Source: Vibrio sp. NTOU-M3 (GTDB taxonomy: Bacteria > Pseudomonadota > Gammaproteobacteria > Enterobacterales > Vibrionaceae). From it: a DNA stretch of 64,000 nt. The stretch spans positions 806,001-870,000 of the forward strand of contig NZ_CP162101.1 of NCBI RefSeq assembly GCF_040869035.1, given 5' to 3'. Within the stretch, counting starts at the first letter, position 1; every line of letters starts with the position of its first letter. Position numbers and translations under genes: made by a program. The notes under the pieces are model-generated. The model saw only the letters and a list, made by a program, of their open reading frames with translations. It was not told where the DNA came from and searched no databases. Shown here piece after piece: positions 20,221 through 29,059 of the stretch.

Positions 20221-20252
20221 ATGTCGTGTTCGGGGGAATGAATTAAGCGTGC

Positions 20253-21611
20253 TTAATCAAGGTCGACTTTAATCCAGACCATACGGTGATCTGATGAGAT
20301 GTCTTTGCCGTTGCCATATTTGCCGATGCGACTATCGTTCATCAGCAGATGTCCAGTTTCACTGGATGCAGGCCAGTATACGCCTGACTCTTCTACATCA
20401 AGTGTGACAGAAGGGATCACGTGATCGACACGTAAACCAAATGTGCTGGTGACTCGGTCTGGGTAGGTCTTATCACTGTGTTCTTCTGCCGCGCCATTGC
20501 TGGTCGGCACCAGGTTACCCATTGTGGCTTTGCCATTGACTTTGTCGTGGTTCAATAACCCAGCAATGGTTTGTTGGAATCCATCGCCGTCCATAGGGTC
20601 GGCATTGAGATCTCCCATGATGACAAAGTGCTGATTAGCTGCTAAGCCACCACGGACATTCGCATCGTCATAAATGTAATCAGCATTGTCGATGTAATCT
20701 GCCCAAAATTGAATTTCGTCTCTGTTCTTTAATTTATTGTGTTCAGTCACGGTATCAAAAACCGGAGGAGTCGGGTGTGATAGCAAGAGGTGAATGGTCT
20801 GGTTGCCATCTTCTGTTGGCACGATGATTGGTGCGTCAACATGATTTTTGGAAGAAAGACGCACGTCATTCCATTCTGCATCACTGTACCAATTGTCACC
20901 ACAAGCCATCCCTGTCGGGATTGGGTTCTGCGGATCGCTGCAGTTTGTAATGGTTGGCATTTGTGCGCTTGGCATGTCTTTCCACTTGAAGTTTTGGAAG
21001 GTACGTGTGTTGGCTTTGTCGATTTCAAACTTAGACATTAACGCAAAAGCATACTGGCCGTGGTATAAACCAAAGCCCCAAGCATCGCCAGGCATTTTGC
21101 CTGCAACACCATCATTATCTAGGTCAAGATTACTGTTTAGACCAGTGTTTGTGGCAAAGCTTTCTGCATAAGGGAATGAAATAGGCTTAAGTGTGTCGCC
21201 ACCATCAATGCTATTCGGGCTTTGACCCACGCTGAGGTAGTTGTTTTGAAAACCAGTTAACGCGCGCAGATCGTTTCCATCACCACTGTTGTTGTATTCA
21301 CCCATCATCAGAACGTCTGGACGATTGGTTTGGATGATTGCAGCCACGTTGCGGATCTGTATGATTTTTTCCGCTTTGCTTTTGTCACTGTCGCTCATAC
21401 TGGCTTTATCGGTAACGTATTGATCGACCAGGGTTTGTTGCTCCTCTGGTGAGGTTTCCATCTCATCGACTAATTGTTCGAAAGAGCTTCTATCAAAAGA
21501 GAGGTTAAAAGCGGCGATAGTCACTTCATCGTTAGTTTCATTGGTATCATCGCATCCCATTAACAGCACAGTGGATACGGCTAAAGCAAGCGTAGTTTTG
21601 AGTAGTTTCAT
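20253..21611 (-). CDS. Endonuclease/exonuclease/phosphatase-family lipoprotein
   Basis: Predicted surface or periplasmic lipoprotein with a metal-dependent EEP (DNase I-like) fold, 452 aa. Lipobox LLMGC places the lipidated cysteine at residue 20. Active-site motifs run in order: AAFNLSF near the start, the metal-binding glutamate in MGEYNN, GDLNADP, and the C-terminal catalytic histidine in SDHRMV. Similar proteins are often annotated as extracellular nucleases or phosphatases; the substrate (DNA, phospholipid or nucleotide) cannot be read from the motifs. It is monocistronic and upstream of, but separately terminated from, the subtilase. Confidence 0.87.
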   Translation of the reverse strand: MKLLKTTLALAVSTVLLMGCDDTNETNDEVTIAAFNLSFDRSSFEQLVDEMETSPEEQQTLVDQYVTDKASMSDSDKSKAEKIIQIRNVAAIIQTNRPDVLMMGEYNNSGDGNDLRALTGFQNNYLSVGQSPNSIDGGDTLKPISFPYAESFATNTGLNSNLDLDNDGVAGKMPGDAWGFGLYHGQYAFALMSKFEIDKANTRTFQNFKWKDMPSAQMPTITNCSDPQNPIPTGMACGDNWYSDAEWNDVRLSSKNHVDAPIIVPTEDGNQTIHLLLSHPTPPVFDTVTEHNKLKNRDEIQFWADYIDNADYIYDDANVRGGLAANQHFVIMGDLNADPMDGDGFQQTIAGLLNHDKVNGKATMGNLVPTSNGAAEEHSDKTYPDRVTSTFGLRVDHVIPSVTLDVEESGVYWPASSETGHLLMNDSRIGKYGNGKDISSDHRMVWIKVDLD

Positions 21612-21843
21612 CGTGTTCTCTATATCATTTGATAGGGCGGCTGTAAGTGTAAAGATTCAAATAGGTGCATAAAACGATGATTGTCACGCTATCATGCAAT
21701 AACTGTGTCTTGATGTTGATAATTGTGTGACTGATGCCAAATTGACTGCTGAGCTACAACGTAGGAAGTTAAGTCGATAGAAGGGTGAAAGGGAGCGTTG
21801 TCCACTATAATTATGGATGTCGCAATACAACTGAGGAAATCAT

Positions 21844-22020
21844 ATGGAATTACGTAATGAGCGCGGAGATATTGCCAATGTTGCCGATAATCTTACTCTG
21901 AAAGAGATCACTGAGATGGGGTTCTCAATCGATATTTGCGATGAGTCGTTTGATCCTTCTGAGCGATGGCATGCGAGTAGTGAAGCTCATCCCCAAAGTG
22001 CAGAGTTTCCCGAAGATTAG
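21844..22020 (+). CDS. Small protein of 58 aa, unknown function
   Basis: Short gene with a good ribosome site (GAGGAAATCAT then ATG). The product starts MELRNERGDIANVADNLTLK and is acidic, soluble and without a signal or membrane segment. It has one cysteine in IDICDESFD and an acidic tail ending EFPED. Its stop codon TAG is made of the TA target duplication plus the first G of the MITE at 22020-22282, so the insertion landed at or just before the original stop, and the protein may once have been longer. No family recognised. Confidence 0.6.
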   Translation: MELRNERGDIANVADNLTLKEITEMGFSIDICDESFDPSERWHASSEAHPQSAEFPED

Positions 22021-22282
22021 GGTCTGTTGATCTTTCGTGGTTAAATTTTGTTCGAATTATATGCCTTTTAATCGCGACGCAAGGTGTGACGCCTAGCATT
22101 CTAAGCAAATACCTTGCAACAAAGAGTAAAAGGCATAGAAACGAACCCTTTGGGCAGCATTTGTGGCTTATTTCTACTGCGTTATCGCTCATTGATGTAG
22201 AGCGACTACACCGAATAAGCTCTGCCTTGTATAAAGAACTCACAAATGGCTGCAAAAATCATCTCGAGAGATCAACAGGCCC
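22020..22282. mobile_element. MITE-like non-autonomous element, long copy (263 bp)
   Basis: Begins GGGTCTGTTGATCTTTC and ends GATCAACAGGCCC, with TA on both flanks, as in the 106-bp copy at 1888-1993. The middle contains nested inverted repeats: ATGCCTTTTA with TAAAAGGCAT as the outer arms and GCAAGGT with ACCTTGC as the inner arms, so a strong folded structure is likely. No transposase fragment is recognisable. It is inserted directly at the stop codon of the 58-aa gene. Confidence 0.78.
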
Positions 22283-22377
22283 TAGCTACAAGAGTCGTTA
22301 TGTGCGTCTCTGAATTCCTAAGTTCTGAACTCAGAGGCGCAGTTTTGAATAAAGCGGTGGCAGATATCAATATTGCT

Positions 22378-22860
22378 TTACAGCATGGTGTTATGACCGA
22401 TATCAAACTTCTTAGATAGAATATCCTTGGGTATTTTTCCTGCTTGTAGGCATAGCTTTTTTCTTTCTGCTTTTATTATGAGGCAAACATTTCCATTGCC
22501 GTCATCGTGAACGTAATCATAGTAGCGTTTTAACCCAAGATCATTATTTAGTTTAACATTGAGTCCTTTTATGGTTGGAGCAAATTGACCATTTTTGTAT
22601 ATGTAGGTGTCAGTCACGATAAATATATAATTACCAAAGAGCAGATTAAGAAAAACACCTTTATTAGCATGGTGTATCTCACCGTCAACATAAGCGATTG
22701 CTGTGTAATCAAACCCTTTGTAGCTTGATATAACAAGCCTAATTTCACCTGCATTATCATAATATGCCGTCATAGGCTGGTACGTAAAAAATGTTTTTAC
22801 TATGACGTAAGTGATTAATAATATCGTCAATGATAAGTTGATAATAAAAAACTTTTTCAT
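22378..22860 (-). CDS. ToxS/VtrC-like membrane-anchored periplasmic partner protein
   Basis: 160-aa protein with one N-terminal membrane segment (residues ~4-23) and a ~135-aa periplasmic domain rich in beta-strand-like alternation, with two cysteines (126 and 137) that could form a disulphide. Its ATG (22860) overlaps the stop codon of the upstream regulator as ATGA, implying translational coupling. Size, topology and coupling match accessory partners of Vibrio ToxR-type regulators (ToxS, TcpH, VtrC), which stabilise or sense for the regulator. Sequence similarity is not obvious, so the call rests on context. Composition is AT-rich relative to most of the window. Confidence 0.6.
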   Translation of the reverse strand: MKKFFIINLSLTILLITYVIVKTFFTYQPMTAYYDNAGEIRLVISSYKGFDYTAIAYVDGEIHHANKGVFLNLLFGNYIFIVTDTYIYKNGQFAPTIKGLNVKLNNDLGLKRYYDYVHDDGNGNVCLIIKAERKKLCLQAGKIPKDILSKKFDIGHNTML

Positions 22861-23330
22861 AACTGAAATACCTGCCAATACTTAGCTATGATTAAAAACT
22901 GAATGACTAATAATACTAAGTTTAAATAGGTAAATTTGTTTTGAAATATATTTGCCACTTTATCACGGTGAAATTGTGATGATGGCAGTGATGTTGATTC
23001 GCTTGATGGGGGAACAGGGGTTTTGATTTCAATCTCTTCGATTTTTTCCGCTAAATAGTAACCCTTGCCTCGAGAAGTCATGACGACTTCATCTGGCGTA
23101 AAGCCACGAATATGTTTGCGTATGTTGTTGATGAGTACATTTAAGGAGCTTTGTGTGACCACTCTCCCTTCCCAACATGTCATTAGCTGTTCACGGTCAC
23201 AAGTCTTTGGGTATGCGTCAGATAACATTTTAAGGACATTATATTCAACTAAGTTCAAAGGAACTTGTTTTATGATGTTTTCAGAGTCAGTAAATTGCAG
23301 CTCCTGACGATTTTTAACGAGTTTCAACAT
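22857..23330 (-). CDS. ToxR/CadC-like membrane-anchored winged-helix regulator
   Basis: 157-aa transcription factor with an N-terminal OmpR/ToxR-type winged helix (residues ~1-97; LNLVEYNVLKML, SSLNVLINNIRKHI and the wing VVMTSRGKGYYL). A Pro/Ser-rich linker follows (~103-120), then a single membrane segment (~133-149). Only about eight residues remain beyond the membrane, against roughly 100 in ToxR or CadC. The protein therefore has almost no periplasmic sensor of its own and presumably relies on the overlapping downstream partner. Low GC suggests transfer. Targets are unknown; the 259-bp gap upstream is a candidate regulated region. Confidence 0.8.
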   Translation of the reverse strand: MLKLVKNRQELQFTDSENIIKQVPLNLVEYNVLKMLSDAYPKTCDREQLMTCWEGRVVTQSSLNVLINNIRKHIRGFTPDEVVMTSRGKGYYLAEKIEEIEIKTPVPPSSESTSLPSSQFHRDKVANIFQNKFTYLNLVLLVIQFLIIAKYWQVFQL

Positions 23331-23589
23331 ACACGCCTAAACTTATTATTATCAGATGGTGATTGTATAATTATGTACCCTAATTTTGAGTAAGTGCTGA
23401 TAATATCATCTAATAAAGTTTTTGTAGAGTTAATAAGTGAAATGTAAATTATTGAATTTCGTATGTATTTTTAGTTTATATAATCAAGTTCAATAACTTG
23501 AATTTCACTTTGTTGCATAATAAATCTAGTTGGTACAATCATTTTGTCATCGGCTTTATTTAGAAAATCACACAATGCACTACCTTTAG

Positions 23590-23748
23590 ATGGTTAAACT
23601 TTATGTTGGTTCACTTGTTGGATTAAATACGACTTTGGTTTATTTGAGTGAATATGGCTATGACAGAGCTATTTGTGAAGCTACACAGATTGAAGGGGAG
23701 CCGCTTGCCTGCTGGCGTGTTTCACTTGTAAAGTTGTTAGAGCGTTAA
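23590..23748 (+). CDS. Possible small protein of 52 aa
   Basis: Open frame starting MVKLYVGSLVGLNTTLVYLSEYGY and ending with TAA 20 bp before the DUF1353 gene. It contains CEATQIEGEPLACWRVSL and ends KLLER. No good ribosome site precedes the ATG and no family is recognised; the same direction and close spacing suggest co-transcription with the next gene. It could be chance. Confidence 0.35.
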   Translation: MVKLYVGSLVGLNTTLVYLSEYGYDRAICEATQIEGEPLACWRVSLVKLLER

Positions 23749-23768
23749 GTAACTGCAGGAGACGTGCG

Positions 23769-24227
23769 ATGGAAGAGTGGCCACAGCCGAGGGAGATAAT
23801 GCGAAGTGGTAACTTCCCCTATATCTTCAAAATCGAAGAGGATTTCACTCAGAAAACCAATTGGAAGTTGGAGAAAGCCTTTGACTCAGAATGGTTAAAT
23901 ATTTCTGTCGATGGTGTGATTACCGTAAAAGCCAACCGCACGGGTTATGCATGGGATGGGTGTACCCCAAAATGGAGTATTTGTAATTTATGGGTGCTAG
24001 GGGTGCCAGATGGGCACATCGATTACCGCACCATGCGCCCTTATACCTACTATGCATCACTAGTACATGATGCGCTTTATCAATATCTTGATACCGTTCC
24101 GGTCACCAAAGAACAGATTGATTCACTGTTTTTAGAGATGTTGGGTGACTTTAAACCAAGGAAGCTTTACCACTTTGCTGTAAAGCATTTAGGGGGAAGG
24201 GGTGTTAAACAAACGGGCATTCGCTGA
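23769..24227 (+). CDS. DUF1353-family protein
   Basis: 152-aa soluble protein preceded by a good ribosome site (GCAGGAGACGTGCG then ATG). Family-typical stretches are VKANRTGYAWDGCTPKW (residues ~57-73) and ASLVHDALYQYLD (~98-110), where a histidine and an aspartate stand next to each other. DUF1353 proteins are common in phages and bacteria, and their biochemical role is unknown to me. A strong terminator follows. The neighbours give no functional clue. Confidence 0.75.
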   Translation: MEEWPQPREIMRSGNFPYIFKIEEDFTQKTNWKLEKAFDSEWLNISVDGVITVKANRTGYAWDGCTPKWSICNLWVLGVPDGHIDYRTMRPYTYYASLVHDALYQYLDTVPVTKEQIDSLFLEMLGDFKPRKLYHFAVKHLGGRGVKQTGIR

Positions 24228-24235
24228 GGATTATC

Positions 24236-24265
24236 AAAGCGCTTACTATCAGTAAGCGCTTTTTT
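24236..24265. terminator. Bidirectional terminator between the DUF1353 and permease genes
   Basis: AAAGCGCTTACT, loop ATC, AGTAAGCGCTTT followed by further T. It is a perfect 12-bp stem between convergent genes. Confidence 0.9.
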
Positions 24266-24271
24266 GTTGGG

Positions 24272-25528
24272 TTAACTAAGTAAGTTATAGATCAGTGCAG
24301 AAATAGCCACAAACCCAGTGAGTAAAATAAAGTAAGTCGCTGCAGTTTGACGATACGGTCTTAGTGCTTCAACTTTGAAAGCCGCAACCATCGGCATGAT
24401 AAACAAAATCATCGCGATGACAGGCCCTGATAGGGCTTCGATCATGCCAAGAATACTTGGGTTAAGTACCGCTGCTGCCCAAATGGACAAAAATAAGAAC
24501 AGCGTGGTAACAGCGTCAGATTGAATCGCAGTCAACTTGGTGTATTTGGTAAGAAGCCCATTCATGCTTTCGCGAGCCCCTAAAAAGTGCCCTAAGAATG
24601 AGGATGTTATCGCGATAAATGCAACTAAAGGCCCTAATGTTGCGATGTACGGATTATCGGTAACATTTGCTAAGTAAGAAAGCACGGAAACATTGAGGGA
24701 CTTGGCTTGTTGTAGCTGCTCTGGTGATAACGCCAGCACACAAGAAAATACAAATAGCAAGACAAACGCCATCAGCATCAAACTGGTTCGCTTTAAGATC
24801 TGCTCGCTCTTTTTCTGATAGTTGTTTGGGTATTCGCGTCGTTGCTTGTTCGCAAAGCTTGAAATAGCTGGTGTGTGACTAAATGAAAAAATAATCACAG
24901 GGACCGCTAACCAAACGGTACTGATAAATTGTTGCCCATCAGGAATTGAAAGATCTGGCATTTGCCAGTTTGGGATCAAATACAGTGATAACAGCGCCAG
25001 AATTGCAACCAAAGGGTAAACCATGATGGCAAAGGCACGCAGCATTAACTTTTCCCCACCGAGCATAATCGCAATCAAGCTAAAGACAAGCGTTGCAGAT
25101 AATAGCTCTCGAGGCGGTGGTGTCATTTTTGCCTGATTGACCAGAAAACTATCGACAGTGTTGGTAAGACCTACGCCATAAATCAATAAGATAGGAAAAA
25201 TGGAAAAGAAATAAAGCAAGGTGATTAACCGGCCTGCATAAGAGCCGAAGTGTTCTTCGACCACATCAGTAAAATCCGCATTTTTATTCTTTGACGATAG
25301 AACAAAGCGCGCTAAACCACGATGCGCGAGATAGGTCATCGGATAAGCTAACAGGGCCATCAGAATGAGCGGCCAGAACCCACCAATACCGAGGTTGATG
25401 GGAAGAAAGAGAATGCCTGCACCAACGGCGGTGCCAAATAAACTGAGCATCCAGTGAGTATCCAGCTTTGACCAATGAGAGCTATTGGTTAATTCACTGA
25501 AATATCTTGTTTTTCTAGATTCTTGCAC
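24272..25528 (-). CDS. Aromatic/hydroxy amino acid permease (HAAAP family, SdaC/YhaO-like)
   Basis: Inner-membrane amino acid:proton or sodium symporter, 418 aa with about eleven hydrophobic segments. The N-terminal GTAVGAGILFLPINLG is the family's unwound TM1 motif, and the central FSFSHTPAISSF resembles the SdaC/TdcC family signature. This favours serine or threonine, or a related amino acid as for YhaO/DlsT. It begins with GTG (25528) without a strong ribosome site; no better start is seen before TM1. Monocistronic, convergent with the DUF1353 gene. Confidence 0.85.
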   Translation of the reverse strand: MQESRKTRYFSELTNSSHWSKLDTHWMLSLFGTAVGAGILFLPINLGIGGFWPLILMALLAYPMTYLAHRGLARFVLSSKNKNADFTDVVEEHFGSYAGRLITLLYFFSIFPILLIYGVGLTNTVDSFLVNQAKMTPPPRELLSATLVFSLIAIMLGGEKLMLRAFAIMVYPLVAILALLSLYLIPNWQMPDLSIPDGQQFISTVWLAVPVIIFSFSHTPAISSFANKQRREYPNNYQKKSEQILKRTSLMLMAFVLLFVFSCVLALSPEQLQQAKSLNVSVLSYLANVTDNPYIATLGPLVAFIAITSSFLGHFLGARESMNGLLTKYTKLTAIQSDAVTTLFLFLSIWAAAVLNPSILGMIEALSGPVIAMILFIMPMVAAFKVEALRPYRQTAATYFILLTGFVAISALIYNLLS

Positions 25529-25776
25529 TTCGTTATTAACTTGTTTTGGAATTTTAGGCGGTGGATAGTAACGAAATTAGTGAGGTGGATCATTTTAGGG
25601 AGCTAGATGAATGTGCTGGATATGTAACGTGTGTTTTACGGTCTCACTAACTGAAGCTGATTTTTTAATTAATTACTCTGGATTGCTAGTGTTTGATGGA
25701 TTTATATGTCGAAATTTTAATGTAATTTGGTTGTTGATAAATTAAGCTATTTTATAGAATGCTATAACTAATAGTC

Positions 25777-26799
25777 TCAAGAGCATTTAAAGACAACGCG
25801 GTTTTTTCCTTGTCCTTTTGCTTCATACAAAGCTTCGTCAGCTCTTGCGATAGCTTGATGGAAGTTAGAGTCGGAAAGTTCGGGTACGGTGACACCAATA
25901 CTGGCCGTGCAGTGAATACGTTTACCGTTATTCTGGATATAGGTACCTTCGATTAAGGCTCTTAACGTTTCCGCAATTCTTAGCGCATTATCCTTATCGA
26001 CATTTCTCAGTAGGAGCGTGAACTCTTCTCCGCCAAAGCGAGCAAAGAGATCATCTTCTCGCTTGTATTGCTCAACAACTTTAGCAATCGCCTGCAACAT
26101 CTCGTCCCCTGCCATATGACCATAAGTGTCGTTGAGGTGCTTAAAGCTGTCGATGTCGATAAATAAAATGGCATTAGCCACATCATAATGGCGCGGTTGT
26201 TGGCCGATGGTTTTGGTTGCATCAAGAAATGCTCGGCGGTTTAGGATCCCGGTGAGTGGGTCTAAGTTTGCTAATAGCTGCAATTCATCCAGATGCTGCT
26301 TTTCGTAAATTTGCTTAGAAATCCATTGGCTTAAGGTTGAGAATATCAGAGCGTCATGTTGTGAGTACGCATCGGATTTATGATGCGCAATATTTAGCGT
26401 ACCAAAGCACTTCTGGTTGTGTATCAGAGGGGCGTCCATACATGAAAGCAAGTTTGCACTTTCTAACCAGCGACAGTCTTTCCATTGGCATTCCCGTGTG
26501 TCAGGACAAATGGCGACTAATTTTTGCAAAAATACCTGACCGACAAAGGTTTCAGAAATGGGGATCAATGTATCTTGAGGAATGATGTTTTTGCCATCAA
26601 CTTTATAAAGTCTTAAGTGTTCGCTATCAGCACTAAAAGTAATGCTGGTACGGTCTGAACGGAAAACTTGTCTTATCCAGTGTGTGGTTGTTGACAGCAG
26701 CTCTTCAAGTGAATTGGCTCGTGACAGTTCGTCGAAAAAATCGATGGGTAAGCTGACGGTGCACTGCGGTGTTGATTTACCTGACTTGCTCGGTTCCAT
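25777..26799 (-). CDS. GAF-GGDEF diguanylate cyclase
   Basis: Cytoplasmic c-di-GMP synthase, 340 aa. An N-terminal GAF sensor (~20-160; note ICPDTRECQWKDCRWLES with several cysteines) is followed by a GGDEF domain (~175-335) with the intact active site RFGGEEF. The inhibitory I-site is present: RxxD (REDD) lies at the canonical spacing before GGEEF. There is no membrane segment. ATG at 26799 has AGGA seven bases upstream; a GTG at 26820 with GAGAGG would add seven residues and is almost as good. The GAF ligand is unknown. Confidence 0.9.
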   Translation of the reverse strand: MEPSKSGKSTPQCTVSLPIDFFDELSRANSLEELLSTTTHWIRQVFRSDRTSITFSADSEHLRLYKVDGKNIIPQDTLIPISETFVGQVFLQKLVAICPDTRECQWKDCRWLESANLLSCMDAPLIHNQKCFGTLNIAHHKSDAYSQHDALIFSTLSQWISKQIYEKQHLDELQLLANLDPLTGILNRRAFLDATKTIGQQPRHYDVANAILFIDIDSFKHLNDTYGHMAGDEMLQAIAKVVEQYKREDDLFARFGGEEFTLLLRNVDKDNALRIAETLRALIEGTYIQNNGKRIHCTASIGVTVPELSDSNFHQAIARADEALYEAKGQGKNRVVFKCS

Positions 26800-26941
26800 A
26801 ACGACATCCTGTCCTTGCACGATATCCTCTCATTACGTGATCACTATGATCAAAGTGTAGGGAAAGAGATTCGACAAGCTCGTCCTATTTGTGAGACTTT
26901 ATAAAATATAGGCTGGAATATAATTCCAGCCTATTCATGAT

Positions 26942-27538
26942 TTATCGTAATCGTACAACGTTCGTTTCTTGAGCGCGCTGTACATCAGAGAAGCTGCGTA
27001 CAAATGGGCCTTGCGCTTGAACTTGGTTTGGCAAGCGGCTGATTGCCTGTTTTGCCTGCTCGTAGCTGCTGTAATCACCGTAAATGACCACGTACCAACT
27101 TTGTCCGTTTGAACGTGTCCAGTTTACCCAAACTGGGTCTGCGCCTGGTAAAAAGCTAAGTTGGCTGCGCAGATCTTTCTCTTTTTGTAGAGCAAGTACC
27201 TGTACGGTGTAATGTGTTGGGTTTAAGTCTGCGTAAGCTTCTTCTGATGAAACGGAGTTTTCTTCACTGATCTCAACATCTTCAGGGATGGTGTTTGTTA
27301 CCAATGCTGAATCTGCCGGGTCTTGGTTATTCAGACCAGCGTCGTAATCGTAGTTGTATTCACTATCAGCGCTTGTTTCGCTTGAGCTATAGGCTTCCTG
27401 ACACTGGAAATTGTCATCGCTGATCTGAGATGGTAGTAGGTAGTTTGTGCTACATGGGCTTTCTGAAGTCGCACAACCTGCAAGCAACAATGTGGCTGCA
27501 ATTGCTGATGCCGCCATCTTGCGAGACATAGTTTTCAT
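26942..27538 (-). CDS. SPOR-domain lipoprotein
   Basis: 198-aa envelope protein. Signal peptide with lipobox LLLAGC (Cys22), an acidic low-complexity linker (~45-110), then a SPOR domain (~115-190; HYTVQVLALQKEKDL and WYVVIYGDYSSYEQAKQAI) that binds denuded peptidoglycan glycans at division sites. GGAG eight bases before the ATG supports the start. It resembles small Vibrio SPOR lipoproteins; a role in cell division or sidewall remodelling is inferred from the domain alone. Monocistronic. Confidence 0.88.
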   Translation of the reverse strand: MKTMSRKMAASAIAATLLLAGCATSESPCSTNYLLPSQISDDNFQCQEAYSSSETSADSEYNYDYDAGLNNQDPADSALVTNTIPEDVEISEENSVSSEEAYADLNPTHYTVQVLALQKEKDLRSQLSFLPGADPVWVNWTRSNGQSWYVVIYGDYSSYEQAKQAISRLPNQVQAQGPFVRSFSDVQRAQETNVVRLR

Positions 27539-27703
27539 GTTGGAATCTCCGGTTAACTAAATGCTTTTTTGCGCATGGGATTCTATAGAGTTCCGACTCG
27601 AGTTGTGCGTATCTAAGTTGAGAGACTGCTTAGAAAAAAGTTTTCTGACAGTGTGCTTACATCAGGTTGAAAATAGGCTAAAAAAACTGATGTTTTTGTA
27701 TAC

Positions 27704-27728
27704 AAAATGGCTCCTTGAAAGGAGCCAT
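27704..27728 (-). terminator. Terminator of the metalloprotease gene
   Basis: ATGGCTCCTT and AGGAGCCAT form a 9-bp stem with a tight loop, followed by TTTTG on the minus strand. The structure at 32231-32259 is strikingly similar. Confidence 0.78.
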
Positions 27729-27745
27729 ATAAAAATTGCCAGTAA

Positions 27746-28972
27746 TTACTTAAATGAAAGCGTTGCGCTGTTCAATGTACCGGCATCGTCGGCGTATTTA
27801 TCTTCAATGACTAAACGCCATTGACCATTGATATCTGCCTTAGTTAAACCGGTAATACGAGTGTTAGTTTCGAATACCTTACCCGAGTCGTTGCCGTTAC
27901 TCGCTTTAAGATGGAGGAACTTGTTGGTCGGGGAGTACAATTTGATGTCTAAGTCGCCAATATATTGGTGTTTAACATTAATAGAGAAAAAGACACCATT
28001 TAATTCACCGTTATATTCAACGTTAAATGGTACTTCTGTCGTGCGGGCATCCAATAGAGCAACTGGCTTAGAAATAGAGTACTCAGATTGTCCGTCAGGT
28101 TTAGGCTCTGTTGGAGGTGGAGTACCTGTATCGGTGCCGGTGCTCTCAAACATGTTAGCAATGATTGGTGCATGCAAATTGATAACACGTACTGAGTTTG
28201 CTTCGCCCTTCACGCCACAAGGCTCTTGGTCACCCGTTGGGCCACAAAGCGTATCTGGGTTGGAGAAGGTGTAAGACGGCCCATGCACACCAAATTTGAA
28301 ACCGTAAGCCATGGTTGTTGCGAATTTATTTTGTGAGGCATGACCATAAGCATCAGGATAGGCACGCTGATCGATCCCTTGTGCGCGAGCATGTTGCAGA
28401 CCGAAATTATGACCAAGCTCGTGGATTAAGGTATCTTCACCACACAACTCACTCATATACGAGTGACTAAACATGGTTTGTTTCGCTGGTTGTTTGAATG
28501 TGGTCCACGCAAGCCCGCAACTGAATAACCGTCTTACCGGGTCATAGTCTTGAGGCGTATTGTCTAAATCGAAATGACGCAGAAGTGCGACCATATCTGC
28601 GCCTGCTGCTTTACGATCGGCTTCTACGGTTTTAAACGCGGGATCTTGAGCAGATTTATTGGAGAAATACCCGTCAGGGGTCAAGTCACTGAGGGCTTCA
28701 CTTTGCGATTTTTTACGCCCTGGTAATGAGTCATAGTTGTACTCTTTGGTTGCAACCATATTAACACGCACATCAAGACCACTACGTTTTAATATTTGGT
28801 TTCCCACATTAAAACGATGCTGCATCTCTGCAATATGATCTTTTGATTTATTTTTAAACCAATCGGCAGTCCCTTTTGTATATACTGCCATTACGTCAAT
28901 ATTTGTCGTTTCACTAAATGCAGGCGCAGAAATACCCGCCGCTACAGCTACAGCCAATAACGCTTTTTTCAT
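27746..28972 (-). CDS. Secreted reprolysin-type zinc metalloprotease with P-domain
   Basis: Exported metzincin protease, 408 aa. A signal peptide (1-20, cleaved near AFS-ET) leads directly into the catalytic domain, so the usual N-terminal propeptide is missing. Zinc motif HELGHNFGLQH lies at 184-194 with a Met-turn MAYG at 221-224. The C-terminal ~115 residues (YSISKPVALLDAR to the end; NGQWRLVIEDKYADDAG) form a proprotein-convertase P/jelly-roll domain. The membrane-anchored protein encoded 87 bp upstream carries a domain resembling the missing propeptide. AGGAAACTATT precedes the ATG. Extracellular protein degradation is inferred. Confidence 0.88.
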   Translation of the reverse strand: MKKALLAVAVAAGISAPAFSETTNIDVMAVYTKGTADWFKNKSKDHIAEMQHRFNVGNQILKRSGLDVRVNMVATKEYNYDSLPGRKKSQSEALSDLTPDGYFSNKSAQDPAFKTVEADRKAAGADMVALLRHFDLDNTPQDYDPVRRLFSCGLAWTTFKQPAKQTMFSHSYMSELCGEDTLIHELGHNFGLQHARAQGIDQRAYPDAYGHASQNKFATTMAYGFKFGVHGPSYTFSNPDTLCGPTGDQEPCGVKGEANSVRVINLHAPIIANMFESTGTDTGTPPPTEPKPDGQSEYSISKPVALLDARTTEVPFNVEYNGELNGVFFSINVKHQYIGDLDIKLYSPTNKFLHLKASNGNDSGKVFETNTRITGLTKADINGQWRLVIEDKYADDAGTLNSATLSFK

Positions 28973-29059
28973 AATAGTTTCCTAAGTGTTGTGTTTAATC
29001 TTTATTAAGTTCTATGTTTAATTTTCTGATTTAAAATAGACTTAGTTTAAATATGGAAA

